The translations under genes were made by a program, and so were the position numbers. Below are positions 17,818-27,715 of a DNA stretch of 64,000 bases, one piece after another. Position 1 is the first letter of the stretch. The number at the start of each line of letters is the position of its first letter. The stretch is taken from the NCBI RefSeq assembly GCF_029664245.1, contig NZ_JANAIE010000006.1, positions 1-64,000 on the forward strand. The letters are read 5' to 3'. The notes under the pieces are model-generated. The model made no database searches. It saw only the letters and a list, made by a program, of their open reading frames with translations, and was not told the origin of the DNA. Source of the stretch: Profundicola chukchiensis. GTDB lineage: Bacteria; Bacteroidota; Bacteroidia; Flavobacteriales; Weeksellaceae.

Positions 17818-19152
17818 TTAAGCCTCTTCAGCCCAATTCAAACGATCTGAATTGTTGAACTGCCATGGTGCTCCGTTATTTTCAACGTTTTGCATCATTA
17901 AGTTTAATTCCATTGGCGCTGCAGATTCTTCCATCACCAAATATCTACGAATATCCATAATGATTGATAATGGATCGATATTCACTGGACAAGCTTGAAC
18001 ACATGCATTACAAGAAGTACAAGCCCAAATTTCTTCTGCAGAAATGTAATCTCCAATTAATTTTTTACCATCGTCTACAAACTTTCCGTTGTTCTTGTCG
18101 ATGTTAGCTCCAACATCTTCTAAACGATCTCTCGTATCCATCATAATCTTACGCGGAGAAAGTTTTTTACCTGTTAAGTTCGCAGGACATTCAGAAGTAC
18201 AACGACCACATTCTGTACAAGTATAAGCGTTAAGTAACTGAACTTTATTTAAATCAAAGACGTCTTTAGCTCCGAAAGTTTCAGGCTCAGCCATTTCTGC
18301 TCCTGGTGCTGGCGCTGCAAAAGGATCAGCATTTGGATCCATCATTAACTTAACCTCAGAAGTAACACTTGCTAAGTTATCTAACTCACCCTTTGGTCGT
18401 AATTTTGCAAACCAAACATTCGGGAAAGCTGATAAAATATGGAAGTGTTTTGAATAGTATAAGTAGTTTAAGAAGAATAAAACTCCTAAAATATGCATCC
18501 ACCAGAATACTCTTTCCATCACCTGAAGAGTTCCAATTCCGAAAGAATCAAAGAAGAAAAATAAATTCTTAGAAACAGGGAAAGCACCTGCTAGTGCAAC
18601 ATCTTGTTTAGCGTGTGCATAGTAATCTGCGGCATTCATCCCAAGGAATAAAACCATTAAAGCAAACTCGATGTATAGAATATAGTTCGCATCGTTTTTA
18701 GGCCAACCTTTCATTTCTGGTTTCCAAAAACGTTGAAGTTTGTGAATATTTCTTCTTACCCAGAATGCTCCAACCGCAATGATAACCAAGAGTGCTAAGA
18801 TTTCGAAAGAACCGATTAAGAAATCATAGAATCCACCCAAAAATGAGAAAACACGATGTGTTCCGAATAAACCATCGATGATGATTTCTAACATTTCTAA
18901 GTTGATGATTATAAAACCAACGTAAACCAAAATATGTAAGAAACCAGCAATAGGTCTAACTACCATTTTGCTTTGTCCTAGAGCAACACGTGCCATTAGA
19001 GCCCATCTAGATTCAGGATCATCTGTTCTATCGATAGGTCGTCCGAGATTAATATTTCTAAAAATCTTTCTTACGTTATAAATAAAAAATCCAACACCGC
19101 TGATTAATGCGATGAGAAAAAACATTTGTGATAGATGGGTAAGACTTGTCAT
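17818..19152 (-). CDS. Membrane-bound 4Fe-4S dicluster oxidoreductase subunit
   Basis: The 444-residue product is an HdrE/NarI-like membrane domain fused to an HdrC/GlpC-like ferredoxin domain. Helices lie near 8-25, 65-90, 112-130, 158-172 and 210-232, with His residues suitable for heme b. Two 4Fe-4S motifs follow: Cys312, 315, 318 and 322, and Cys378, 381, 384 and 388. It probably passes electrons between a quinone and a cytosolic partner. In many Flavobacteriia a cysteine-rich CCG-domain subunit follows directly, but none is present here. It overlaps the upstream mlaD-like gene by 4 bp (ATGA), so translation is coupled. Confidence 0.82.
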   Translation of the reverse strand: MTSLTHLSQMFFLIALISGVGFFIYNVRKIFRNINLGRPIDRTDDPESRWALMARVALGQSKMVVRPIAGFLHILVYVGFIIINLEMLEIIIDGLFGTHRVFSFLGGFYDFLIGSFEILALLVIIAVGAFWVRRNIHKLQRFWKPEMKGWPKNDANYILYIEFALMVLFLGMNAADYYAHAKQDVALAGAFPVSKNLFFFFDSFGIGTLQVMERVFWWMHILGVLFFLNYLYYSKHFHILSAFPNVWFAKLRPKGELDNLASVTSEVKLMMDPNADPFAAPAPGAEMAEPETFGAKDVFDLNKVQLLNAYTCTECGRCTSECPANLTGKKLSPRKIMMDTRDRLEDVGANIDKNNGKFVDDGKKLIGDYISAEEIWACTSCNACVQACPVNIDPLSIIMDIRRYLVMEESAAPMELNLMMQNVENNGAPWQFNNSDRLNWAEEA

Positions 19153-20180
19153 GGTTCTATTTCTACGTTAACTGAAGTTTCACTATTCTCTTCTTTAACC
19201 TCTACTTTTTTAGGTTCTTTGTATTTCTTGCCAAATACAGAAAATTGAACATATCGATCTGGGCGCTCTTTGAGATCGCTCATTAATATATTTAAATTTT
19301 CGGCTGTACTATTAAGATTATTATACAATTGAGGATCATTAATAATTTTATTTAATGTTCCTTCAGAAGATTCAAGTCGTTTTAAAGTTGAGCTAAGAGC
19401 TGTGGTTGCTTCATTAATCTCGTTCAACGTTTTTTCGATATTAGCTTCATTAATTTTATCTGCCACTTCACCATATTTCTTGATGGTGGAATTAGAAGTT
19501 CCAACTAATACACGCGTATCTTGAGTTAGACCTTCAATACTTTTATTGGCATTAGAGATTAATACATCGGTATTATCAGATGTTTCTTTCAGTGAATTAG
19601 CCGTTTGTCCCATGGCATAAATCGTAGCATCCAGTTGTCTTAAAACTGATTTCAAACTCTGGTTGGTTTCTTCATCTGCCATAGATCCAAAGCGATCTAA
19701 TGCCGAATTTAGAGTAACTAATACACTGTCAATTCTACTTTGTGTAGGTGCTAACTTATTGGAAAGCATAGTCATTAAAGACTGATTGTTCGCTGAAACC
19801 AAGGTGTCACCACTTTTTGCTAATCTACCATCATAGCTGAGGTTTAATTTAATCATTTTACCAGCCATAAGCCCTGGCTCATAAATTTCAGCCACAGAAT
19901 TTACGGTAAAATCTAGATCTTGTTCTATGACCATCTTCACGATAAAGTAAATACTGTCATTACCTTCTTTAATGATAATATCCTCTACACGTCCGACTTT
20001 TAAGCCATTCACGTTCACGGGTTTGGTGGGTAAAAGTCCATCCACATCGTGATAGGTAGCATATACCACCTTTCCAGAGGTGAACAAATTTTCACCTTGC
20101 AAAAATTTGAACAGCCAATAAAAGGCGACAATCGATAGAATCGCAACTACACCTATTTTAAGTTCTTTAGATATTTTCAA
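19149..20180 (-). CDS. MlaD/MCE-domain lipid-transport protein
   Basis: This 343-residue protein has one N-terminal membrane anchor (about 8-25) and an MCE domain (about 38-115: TYHDVDGLLPTKPVNVNGLKVGRVEDI). A long helical region follows, with many Asn/Ser/Thr and Leu heptads suited to a coiled coil or tube. MCE proteins carry phospholipids between inner and outer membrane. The Mla ATPase and permease are not in this window. The gene starts about 170 bp after the amidase gene and overlaps the Fe-S gene. Confidence 0.85.
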   Translation of the reverse strand: MKISKELKIGVVAILSIVAFYWLFKFLQGENLFTSGKVVYATYHDVDGLLPTKPVNVNGLKVGRVEDIIIKEGNDSIYFIVKMVIEQDLDFTVNSVAEIYEPGLMAGKMIKLNLSYDGRLAKSGDTLVSANNQSLMTMLSNKLAPTQSRIDSVLVTLNSALDRFGSMADEETNQSLKSVLRQLDATIYAMGQTANSLKETSDNTDVLISNANKSIEGLTQDTRVLVGTSNSTIKKYGEVADKINEANIEKTLNEINEATTALSSTLKRLESSEGTLNKIINDPQLYNNLNSTAENLNILMSDLKERPDRYVQFSVFGKKYKEPKKVEVKEENSETSVNVEIEP

Positions 20181-20353
20181 ACGTTAGCTTTTATTCAAAC
20201 AAATATAATTAATTTAATATGACTCAAGAACTATAATTTGAATAACTTGAGTATTAAACAGCAATTATACAATTTAGGCTCATTCAAAATAAATGACCAA
20301 ACGTGTAAAAAATTGAGATGTAAATTTGGTTTTAAAGATTGAAAACGATTAAG

Positions 20354-21742
20354 TTATTCCTTTTTACCTTCTTTAAAACGTACAATAAACGCATCAGCGA
20401 ATCCTCTTGTTTTAATGTTCGGAAGATCTTTTCTCGCTTCGTCTTCAGTTTTGTACCAACCATAGAAATACTTGTATAAACCGTTGTCAACGATTTTATC
20501 CACCGGCTTTACACCCTTCATCTGCGGAGCTTGAGCATCATAATTTCGCTGTGAAGTTAGTATTTGAATTCTATAACCTTCTGTGGGAGTTTTGTCTGCT
20601 TTATCAACTTTCTTTGCATTATCCTTTTTAGCCCCACCGTCGTTTTTGGTATCGATTTCTACCACAAAAGCGTCTGGGAATCCAGCTCTTTTTACCCTTT
20701 GTAGGTTTCGATCACGTTGAGAAGCAAATGAAGTTGGGCCAAAGTAATATTTATAAACCTTTCCATCTTTTAAGATTTCACTTGGCGTGATTCCTTTTAA
20801 CTGTGGAGCAGTAGCTCTATACTTTCTAGAAGAAGTTAAGAATTGAATTTTAAACAATTTCCCAGGTACTGGTTTTTCAACTTCTTTTTTAGCAGTTTCT
20901 TTTTGTTTGGTTTGTTTTGGTGCTTTTTCACTAATAGGATTTCCACGTTTGATATCCCACTCTTTTTTATATTCTTTGAAAGCATTAAAGATAGATTCAG
21001 CTGTTTTTTTCTGACCATCTAAAGAAGCTAAATAAGTACCTTCTTCTGGGTTGGTAATAAAACCAAGTTCAATTAAAACAGATGGTGTTGCGGTTTGCCA
21101 TAAAACCAAGAACCCTGCTTGTTTTACACCACGACTTTTTCTTTTGTCCTTATTGACAAAGTTTTTCTCAACTTTCTCTGCGAATTTTAAACTATTATCT
21201 AAGTAGATATTCTGCATTAAGGTTAGACCAATCACAGATTCTGGCGAAGTAGGGTCAAAACCTTCATATCGCTCCTCATGATTTTCCTCTAATAGAATTA
21301 CGGAGTTTTCTTTTTTTACAATATTAAAATTAGCGCTTGATCTATGGTCTTCTGTTCCTAAAACAAAGGTTTCTGAACCATAAGCGCCAGGTCTTGCAGA
21401 ATTACAATGAATAGAGATAAAAAAGTCAGCGTCTGCTTTGTTTGCAATATTTGCGCGCTCATGTAACTCCAAAAATCGGTCATCGCGACGAGTATAAATC
21501 ACTTCAACTTCATTTTTGTAGTGATCTTCTATTAGTTTACCTAATCTTTGAGTAACTTCTAAGTTAATTACTTTCTCATTTTTTACTACACCTTTCGCCC
21601 CTGGGTCATGACCGCCATGCCCTGCATCTAATACCAATACAAACTTATCGGTCTTCTTTTGAGCATAGAAAGTTTGTTGCATTCCTATGAAAAATAAAAA
21701 GAAAATAATGAGTTTGATGTTAATATCCGTTATTCTATTCAT
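20354..21742 (-). CDS. N-acetylmuramoyl-L-alanine amidase with two SPOR-like repeats
   Basis: This 462-residue secreted amidase_3 enzyme has a signal peptide to about residue 27. Zinc ligands His42 (AGHGG), Glu56 and His112 are in place in the catalytic domain (34-265). It cleaves the amide between MurNAc and L-Ala in peptidoglycan. A basic linker follows, then two SPOR-like repeats (about 295-365 and 385-458; each FKIQ/YRIQ-LTS ... GFxDAF), which probably bind denuded glycan at division sites. It is divergent from lptD with a 61-bp gap and heads an operon with the MCE and Fe-S genes. Confidence 0.9.
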   Translation of the reverse strand: MNRITDINIKLIIFFLFFIGMQQTFYAQKKTDKFVLVLDAGHGGHDPGAKGVVKNEKVINLEVTQRLGKLIEDHYKNEVEVIYTRRDDRFLELHERANIANKADADFFISIHCNSARPGAYGSETFVLGTEDHRSSANFNIVKKENSVILLEENHEERYEGFDPTSPESVIGLTLMQNIYLDNSLKFAEKVEKNFVNKDKRKSRGVKQAGFLVLWQTATPSVLIELGFITNPEEGTYLASLDGQKKTAESIFNAFKEYKKEWDIKRGNPISEKAPKQTKQKETAKKEVEKPVPGKLFKIQFLTSSRKYRATAPQLKGITPSEILKDGKVYKYYFGPTSFASQRDRNLQRVKRAGFPDAFVVEIDTKNDGGAKKDNAKKVDKADKTPTEGYRIQILTSQRNYDAQAPQMKGVKPVDKIVDNGLYKYFYGWYKTEDEARKDLPNIKTRGFADAFIVRFKEGKKE

Positions 21743-21761
21743 TATGGGAGTAAATTTTTAT

Positions 21762-21769
21762 TATTTTTG
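21762..21769 (+). promoter_or_regulatory. Possible -7 box for lptD-like gene
   Basis: TATTTTTG fits TAnnTTTG and lies 34 bp ahead of the TTG start at 21804 within the 61-bp divergent gap. No clear -33 element accompanies it because that position falls inside the amidase gene start. Confidence 0.35.
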
Positions 21770-21803
21770 ACGCTTCAATTATTGCAAAATTAAGCATTGT
21801 AAT

Positions 21804-24440
21804 TTGGCATTTAACGATTTTAATATCAGCATTCGTATATTTTTTCTACTATTTTTCAACATTGTGCTTGCACAAGTTGAGACGATCGATACCTCTGTAT
21901 CCAAAAATGATACCGTTACAATCATTCAACCTATAGTGAAAACCGATGTTGACGCTGCCAATGATACGGTAAAAAAAGAAAGATTGCAAGGCATTTTGGA
22001 TTATGATTCTTATGATCAATACCACGATTATAAAAATCAGCATACTTACTTGGTAACGGATGCGATAGTTAAATACCTTGACATGGAAATCCAGGCAGAT
22101 TATATTGATATCAATTGGAATACAGGTGATATCTATGCTGTTGGAAAAGAAGATTCCTTAGGAAACATAGTCGAACCAAGTAAGTTTAGACAAGGAAATA
22201 AGGAGATTGAATACAATAGTTTCAGCTTTAATATTAATACCAAAAGAGGAAAAGCCTTTAATGTAAGAACCGAAGAAAGTATGGGTTCTGATCAAGGAGT
22301 TATAATTGCTGGTGTGGTTAAACAATACAACGATTCGGTCTCTGGAATGCGAAAAGTGGCTTATACTACAGATACTTATTTTATTCAAAGAAAGGATTCT
22401 ATTGCTGATTATCATATGGAGGCGGAAATCGCTAAGTATATGCAAGGCAAGGATAAGAAAGTGGTGACGGGTCCGATCGTAATGAAGATTTATGAAGTAA
22501 CAACTCCTTTAGCTCTGCCATTTGCATTTTTACCTATGGGTGATAATCGAAGCGCGGGTATTTTGTTGCCAAGTTTTGGAGAAAGAGAAGAAGTAGGATT
22601 CTATTTACAAGGCGCTGGTTTCTATCTTCCGATTGGAGATTATATGGATATTTCTTTAACAGGAGATGTCTATACCAGAGGAAGTTTAGGACTTCATGCC
22701 ATGTCTCAGTATTTAAAACGATATAGCTTCTCCGGTAATTTTAGTTTTGATTGGGAGAAAAGAGTTACAGGAATTAAAGGTTTAGATGATTATAATAAAT
22801 CAACTAACTATAGATTAGCTTGGAGTCATCGTCAGGATCCGAAAGCGAATCCGAATTTAATTTTTAGTGCGAATGTAAACTTTATGAGTTCTAAATTCTA
22901 TCGCGAAGGGATTAGTAATTATGGTATATCCTCTGGAAACTACCTTCAAAATAATGTTAACTCATCTATCTCGATAAATAAGAATTTCCCGAATTCACCA
23001 TTTAGTGCGTCATTAACAGTTTCTCATAGCCAGAACACAAATAATAATTCTGATCAACAAGGAAACGCTACTTTTCAATTGCCGCAGTTAACAGTGAACA
23101 TGAGTAATATTTATCCGTTTGCTCCAAAAACTGGTTCTAAGAAAGGTTTATGGCAAAGCATCGGGATGAATTATAATTTTAATTTACAAAACACACTGTA
23201 CACCACAGAGGATGATTTGTTTAGCTCGCGCATGTTTGATAATGCTAAAAATGGAGCAAGACATAATTTTAGTTTTAATACAGGTACAACAATTTTTAAA
23301 TATTTCCCATTAAGTTTTAATGCAGGCTACGAAGAAGTTTGGACTTTACACACCATTCGTAAGCAATACGATGATTTGACCAATAGCGTATTTGAGGAGC
23401 GTGTAAATGGATTCGATTCTTATAGAACTTTTAATTTAGGAACTGGAATTAGTACGACACTTTATGGTCAGGCTAACTTTGGGACCGCAGATGATGATAA
23501 AATGATTAAGGCGATCAGACATATGATTTCACCTCGTGTTAGTTTTAATTATCGTCCAGACTTTAGTACAGATGAATGGGGATATTATGATGCTTTCATT
23601 AATGGAGAAGGAGAGGAGATTCGCTATTCTTATTTTGATGGAGGTATATATGGTGCTCCATCGCAAGGTTTATCTCAAAGTTTGAGTATTGGGATTAACA
23701 ATAACCTTGAGATGAAGATTAGAAGTAAATCAGACTCTACAGGAATTGAGAAAATTAAAATCTTTGAGAGTTTTAATATTTCAACTGGATATAACTTTGC
23801 AGCGGATAGTCTTAAATTAAGTCCTATTAGCATTAATGGTAGAACCAGCTTGTTTAAAAATAAAATGGGCATCAGCTTTAGAGCTACGGTTGATCCATAT
23901 AAAAACTTAGTTAACGATGAATTTCCTAATGGTAAACGCATCGACGAATTAGGTAAATTTAGATTTACCACAATGGGGGTTAGGTTAAATTATAACTTAA
24001 CAGAGGCATTGTTTGGAGAGCGTGAAATGGATTACGAAAAACGCGGTAGAATACGATATGAGGATTATTATTTTGATGATGATAACTATGCTCAATTTTT
24101 GACGCCATGGTCCTTAGCGGTGGATTTAACCCATACCAGAACGATGTCTCTAACAGATGAAGTTAGAAATACAACTTCCGTGGGATTACGTGGTAGTATA
24201 TCTCCAACGCCTCATTGGGCGTTTAGCGGGAGAACATCTTTAGACGTTCAGAAGATGGATTTTGCAGGAACTTACTTTACTTTTTCGAGAGATCTCCGTA
24301 GTTTCGTGATAGATTTTAGTATGAATCCATTCGGACAATACAAAACCTGGAATTTCTTTATTGGTATTAAAGCAAACTTCTTGAGAGATGCTGTTAAGTA
24401 CGAGGAAAGAGAGTTTAATTCAAGAACAAATACATTTTAA
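21804..24440 (+). CDS. LptD-like outer-membrane LPS assembly protein
   Basis: The 878-residue product has the LptD layout. A signal peptide (about 8-23, ending VLAQ) is followed by an OstA/LptA-like jellyroll region (about 45-230; ITDAIVKY-type repeats with MEAEIAKYMQGKD). A large C-terminal barrel starts near AGILLPSFGEREEVGFYLQGAGFY, the typical entry to the barrel in Bacteroidota LptD-like proteins. It places LPS in the outer leaflet. The start is taken as TTG 21804, the only one that leaves an intact signal peptide. RidA starts 12 bp after its stop. Confidence 0.8.
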   Translation: MAFNDFNISIRIFFLLFFNIVLAQVETIDTSVSKNDTVTIIQPIVKTDVDAANDTVKKERLQGILDYDSYDQYHDYKNQHTYLVTDAIVKYLDMEIQADYIDINWNTGDIYAVGKEDSLGNIVEPSKFRQGNKEIEYNSFSFNINTKRGKAFNVRTEESMGSDQGVIIAGVVKQYNDSVSGMRKVAYTTDTYFIQRKDSIADYHMEAEIAKYMQGKDKKVVTGPIVMKIYEVTTPLALPFAFLPMGDNRSAGILLPSFGEREEVGFYLQGAGFYLPIGDYMDISLTGDVYTRGSLGLHAMSQYLKRYSFSGNFSFDWEKRVTGIKGLDDYNKSTNYRLAWSHRQDPKANPNLIFSANVNFMSSKFYREGISNYGISSGNYLQNNVNSSISINKNFPNSPFSASLTVSHSQNTNNNSDQQGNATFQLPQLTVNMSNIYPFAPKTGSKKGLWQSIGMNYNFNLQNTLYTTEDDLFSSRMFDNAKNGARHNFSFNTGTTIFKYFPLSFNAGYEEVWTLHTIRKQYDDLTNSVFEERVNGFDSYRTFNLGTGISTTLYGQANFGTADDDKMIKAIRHMISPRVSFNYRPDFSTDEWGYYDAFINGEGEEIRYSYFDGGIYGAPSQGLSQSLSIGINNNLEMKIRSKSDSTGIEKIKIFESFNISTGYNFAADSLKLSPISINGRTSLFKNKMGISFRATVDPYKNLVNDEFPNGKRIDELGKFRFTTMGVRLNYNLTEALFGEREMDYEKRGRIRYEDYYFDDDNYAQFLTPWSLAVDLTHTRTMSLTDEVRNTTSVGLRGSISPTPHWAFSGRTSLDVQKMDFAGTYFTFSRDLRSFVIDFSMNPFGQYKTWNFFIGIKANFLRDAVKYEEREFNSRTNTF

Positions 24441-24452
24441 AAACATAAGATT

Positions 24453-24830
24453 ATGAAACATATCAACACACCAAATGCGCCGGCAGCGATTGGTCCTTAT
24501 AGCCACGCAGTAGTAGTAAACGGAATGGTTTATACTTCTGGACAGGTAGCTATGAATCCAGAAACAAAAGAACTAGTGACAAGTGGTGTTGCAGACGAGA
24601 CTCATCAAGTAATGAAGAATTTAGAAGCTATCTTGAAAGAAGTTGGAACTTCATTCGACAAAGTAATTAAAGCCACTATCTTCTTGCAAAATATGGATGA
24701 TTTTCCAACAGTAAATGAGATTTATGGATCTTACTTAACAGAAGGAAAATTCCCTGCACGTGAAACGGTTCAGGTTGCTAGATTACCTAGAAACGTGAAT
24801 GTTGAAATATCAATGATTGCTTTAGTATAA
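24453..24830 (+). CDS. ridA: RidA-family enamine/imine deaminase
   Basis: This 125-residue YjgF/YER057c/UK114 protein hydrolyses reactive 2-aminoacrylate and related imines released by PLP enzymes. The family pattern runs from NAPAAIGPYSHAV and VYTSGQVA to the C-terminal ARETVQVARLPRNVNVEI, whose Arg binds the substrate carboxylate. Length matches the family (about 125). It lies 12 bp after lptD and its stop overlaps the next start by one base (TAATG), so it belongs to that operon. Confidence 0.95.
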   Translation: MKHINTPNAPAAIGPYSHAVVVNGMVYTSGQVAMNPETKELVTSGVADETHQVMKNLEAILKEVGTSFDKVIKATIFLQNMDDFPTVNEIYGSYLTEGKFPARETVQVARLPRNVNVEISMIALV

Positions 24831-25276
24831 TGTGGGTTAGAAATACATTGGCCATATTAGCAGGATTAGCCGTAGCCATGACTCTCATTATGTTGGCGAT
24901 TACAGCCAATAAAGTGTGGTTTGATGAGCTAGACAATATTGTTTTGTCTCAAAAAGGCGATGTCTTCTATTATTGGCAAAGAGTGATCAAACAAGCGCCT
25001 ACCAACTTCTTCATAGCACTATTGGTCTCCTGTGGTGTTGGAGCAACGATTGGTGGTGTTGTGACTGCCTATTTAGTCGAAAATGCTAGACAAGCTTATG
25101 CTTTGTTTTTAGGTTTAATTTTATTCTTAATGGCGGTTGCTGACATTATCATCTTTACCGATCATCCAACATGGTATGAAATCGGATTGTTCATTATTTT
25201 CTTTCCGTTCTCTTGGTTAGGAGGTAAGATTGTAGATGAATTAATGAAGAATAAATTAATGCCCAACGATAAATAA
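24830..25276 (+). CDS. Small four-helix membrane protein, unknown function
   Basis: This 148-residue protein has hydrophobic segments near 5-25, 58-82, 90-108 and 113-135. I do not recognise a family. Its start codon overlaps the ridA stop by one base, so it is translationally coupled to ridA. It converges with the glycosyltransferase gene across a 21-bp gap without a visible terminator. Confidence 0.7.
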   Translation: MWVRNTLAILAGLAVAMTLIMLAITANKVWFDELDNIVLSQKGDVFYYWQRVIKQAPTNFFIALLVSCGVGATIGGVVTAYLVENARQAYALFLGLILFLMAVADIIIFTDHPTWYEIGLFIIFFPFSWLGGKIVDELMKNKLMPNDK

Positions 25277-25297
25277 AGGGGCTTTTAAAATATAGGT

Positions 25298-26779
25298 CTA
25301 TTGAACTGCGATAGACTTTCGTTTATAGATTTTCACGCTCTTATCGGGCGTGAATTCTTTTTCTAGAGTAAAGTATTTCTCTAAACTATTTTTATAATAG
25401 TCGAATACAATAGAATCCCCACGCAATTGATTTCTATCCTCATCGACTATAATAAAGTTAGGTTTCTTAACTTCTAAAATATATTTGAGCTCACTCAATG
25501 GATCACTTTGAATGTTCTCTACATGTTCAAAAGTGGTTTCTCTCACTAGATTAGAAGGGTGCATTGTAATGGCCGTAGGAGACATGGTGTTTAAGATCCA
25601 ATAGCCAATATGTTCATTGAGATAGAAAGAGTTTTTTGGAAGTTCAGTTCCGTAATGCTCCATTAAATAATGAGCTGTATTATAACCTTCGCCATTATAT
25701 AATCTATCGTATTTTTTCTTAGAATCTACCACAGTGGCAATTTCTAAATAGGACTCCATAGGTAGCAAAATAAACAAAGCGATGATGAGTTTTGGAGCAA
25801 TTTTATTAAACTTCTTAGGAAAAGGAATCTTAGAAATTAATCCAACAAAAATTATTAATAAAAATGGAAAAACCTGAATCAAATAATGTCCATTTACTTT
25901 TCCACTTATTAGGAACATAATGGCTTGTCCGAAAAGCATGCTGAGTAATAAGTAGAAATTAAATCGATTCTCTTTAGATCGAATAAATTTATATGCTAAA
26001 CCACAAAGTAACGCAACTGCCAGAATAAGAGGTAGCGTTTTTAAAGTTTGTTTTGATGCGGCGCTATAAGCGATAGAAGCATCAATTACAGAGGTTTTAA
26101 TTAACGCTAATTGATCGGTGAGGATGTAAGGAAGTAAACTTAAAATAACGGCTAGAATGCTTCCAATGCTTAAAAAGATACCTTTCTTAATTCCAGCTTT
26201 GTTTAATCCAGCATGTAGACAAACAAAAGCATTCACAAAGAAAATAGCATAAGCTAGATTAAGTCTAAAATTAATCGCTAAACCAAATAAAAAACCAGCT
26301 AAAATTAAGTTCTTAGTAGTGTGTTTTTTGGTTAAATATAGCATTCCTAGCACTAAGGGAAGGGCTGCTAAATGTTCTGACATTACGCCCTGCATGGCAC
26401 CAAACAAACTCAATAAATAGATCGTTAATAAGCCAACAAAGAAGCTAGCTATTTTATCTAAATAAGCTCGACTTAATTTATATGAGTAAAATGCTGTGAG
26501 TGCAACCACTAAACTTCCGGCAGCGCGAATGGCTATCATACTTTTTCCGAAAACAGCTATGATTCCTGCGAAAAAGTAAAAAACCATAGGTGGTTTCAAA
26601 TCCCAATATTTGGTATAAGGTAGATAACCATCAACCAAAGCTTGTCCCATTAATATAAAGGTGCTTTCGTCGTGGTCTACATAATCCCGAAAAAAGAATG
26701 GGAATCGAATTAAAAACGCTACAACAACAAAAATTAATAAAATTTGAAGCGGAGAAAGTTTAGATATTCTGCTCCACAT
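25298..26779 (-). CDS. GT-C glycosyltransferase (GT39/ArnT-like)
   Basis: This 493-residue integral membrane protein has about eleven hydrophobic segments. Near the N-terminus it has the GT-C signature FRDYVDHDESTF, with acidic catalytic residues in the first periplasmic loop, followed by YLPYTKYWDLKPPMVFYF. The family transfers sugars from polyprenyl-phosphate donors to proteins or lipid A. It starts 3 bp after yaaA and is therefore co-transcribed with it. The acceptor is unknown. Confidence 0.82.
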   Translation of the reverse strand: MWSRISKLSPLQILLIFVVVAFLIRFPFFFRDYVDHDESTFILMGQALVDGYLPYTKYWDLKPPMVFYFFAGIIAVFGKSMIAIRAAGSLVVALTAFYSYKLSRAYLDKIASFFVGLLTIYLLSLFGAMQGVMSEHLAALPLVLGMLYLTKKHTTKNLILAGFLFGLAINFRLNLAYAIFFVNAFVCLHAGLNKAGIKKGIFLSIGSILAVILSLLPYILTDQLALIKTSVIDASIAYSAASKQTLKTLPLILAVALLCGLAYKFIRSKENRFNFYLLLSMLFGQAIMFLISGKVNGHYLIQVFPFLLIIFVGLISKIPFPKKFNKIAPKLIIALFILLPMESYLEIATVVDSKKKYDRLYNGEGYNTAHYLMEHYGTELPKNSFYLNEHIGYWILNTMSPTAITMHPSNLVRETTFEHVENIQSDPLSELKYILEVKKPNFIIVDEDRNQLRGDSIVFDYYKNSLEKYFTLEKEFTPDKSVKIYKRKSIAVQ

Positions 26780-26782
26780 ATT

Positions 26783-27541
26783 TTATCGCGTAAATACTAA
26801 TAAGTCGTCGGTAGAAAGATTGTCGTCGTAAGCATAGCCCATTCCGTCAAATTTCTTTAAGTCATCTAATGAATTAGCTTTCGTTTTAGCACAATATAAA
26901 GCCATTTCACCTCTCGCTTTTTTGAAGTAAACCGTGATTTGTTTTAACTCTCCATTTCTGAAGTCTTTAAACTTAACATCAATCCATTTTCCTTTCATTT
27001 TATCTCTATCTAAAACAGAAATATATTCTTTGCTCGAAAGGTCTAATAGAAGTTCATCTTCTGCAATCTGATCATTCACATAAGACGTGATTTTATCCGT
27101 CCAAAATTCATATAGATTGTTGTGTTTACCAACTTTTAGGTCAGTTCCCATTTCTAATCGATAGGGCATTACAGCATCTGTGATTCTTAAGGCGCCATAC
27201 AAACCTGATAAGATAATTAGGTTTTCCTGGAAATACTTAATTTCTTCTTTGTTAAGTTGGCTATCTCTCAAGCCTCTATAGACCTCGCCGTCGAACATCC
27301 AAGCGGCAGGATAAACATTATCTCCTTTAGTTTGAGCCTTCCATGAGTGATTTCTTTCGTAGTTTAAAGCAGCTAAATCGCTCGATATTTTTTGTAAATT
27401 TTGAAGTTTACGAGGAGATTTCTTGCTCAAACTCTCCATGACAATTTTTGCATCTTCTAAGAACTTAGGCGTGCTAAGTTCGGTTGGAATTTCATACTCT
27501 TTTTCATTCAATCGCTTCGCTGGTGAAAGAAATATTTTCAT
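26783..27541 (-). CDS. yaaA: Peroxide stress protein YaaA
   Basis: This 252-residue YaaA/DUF328 protein limits free iron and DNA damage during hydrogen peroxide stress in E. coli. The start MKIFLSPAKRLNE and the segments FDGEVYRGL, LSGLYGALR and PYRLEMGT are family hallmarks, and length is typical. It is first in a two-gene operon with the GT-C glycosyltransferase. Confidence 0.93.
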   Translation of the reverse strand: MKIFLSPAKRLNEKEYEIPTELSTPKFLEDAKIVMESLSKKSPRKLQNLQKISSDLAALNYERNHSWKAQTKGDNVYPAAWMFDGEVYRGLRDSQLNKEEIKYFQENLIILSGLYGALRITDAVMPYRLEMGTDLKVGKHNNLYEFWTDKITSYVNDQIAEDELLLDLSSKEYISVLDRDKMKGKWIDVKFKDFRNGELKQITVYFKKARGEMALYCAKTKANSLDDLKKFDGMGYAYDDNLSTDDLLVFTR

Positions 27542-27556
27542 GGTTTCAATTTTGGT

Positions 27557-27588
27557 TAAAGATAATCAACATCAAGCCTCAAAGCAAA
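27557..27588 (-). promoter_or_regulatory. Promoter of yaaA operon
   Basis: On the minus strand TTTG (27588-27585) is followed after 20 nt by TATCTTTA (27564-27557). This matches the Bacteroidota -33/-7 layout, with A instead of G at the last -7 base. Confidence 0.55.
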
Positions 27589-27665
27589 CTTATTCGATCA
27601 TCTTGTGTTATATATAAATCTAGTTTGTAGATGTTTTAATGGAATGAGATTAAATTTAAAACAAT

Positions 27666-27697
27666 AAAAAACCGCAACTCATAAAATTGCGGTTTTT
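27666..27697 (-). terminator. Terminator after the glucan phosphorylase homologue
   Basis: An 11-bp perfect stem (AAAAACCGCAA/TTGCGGTTTTT) with a 10-nt loop lies 19 bp after the gene end. The T-rich flank on both sides could let it work in both directions. Confidence 0.88.
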
Positions 27698-27715
27698 ATT
27701 ATAATCAATCACTAA

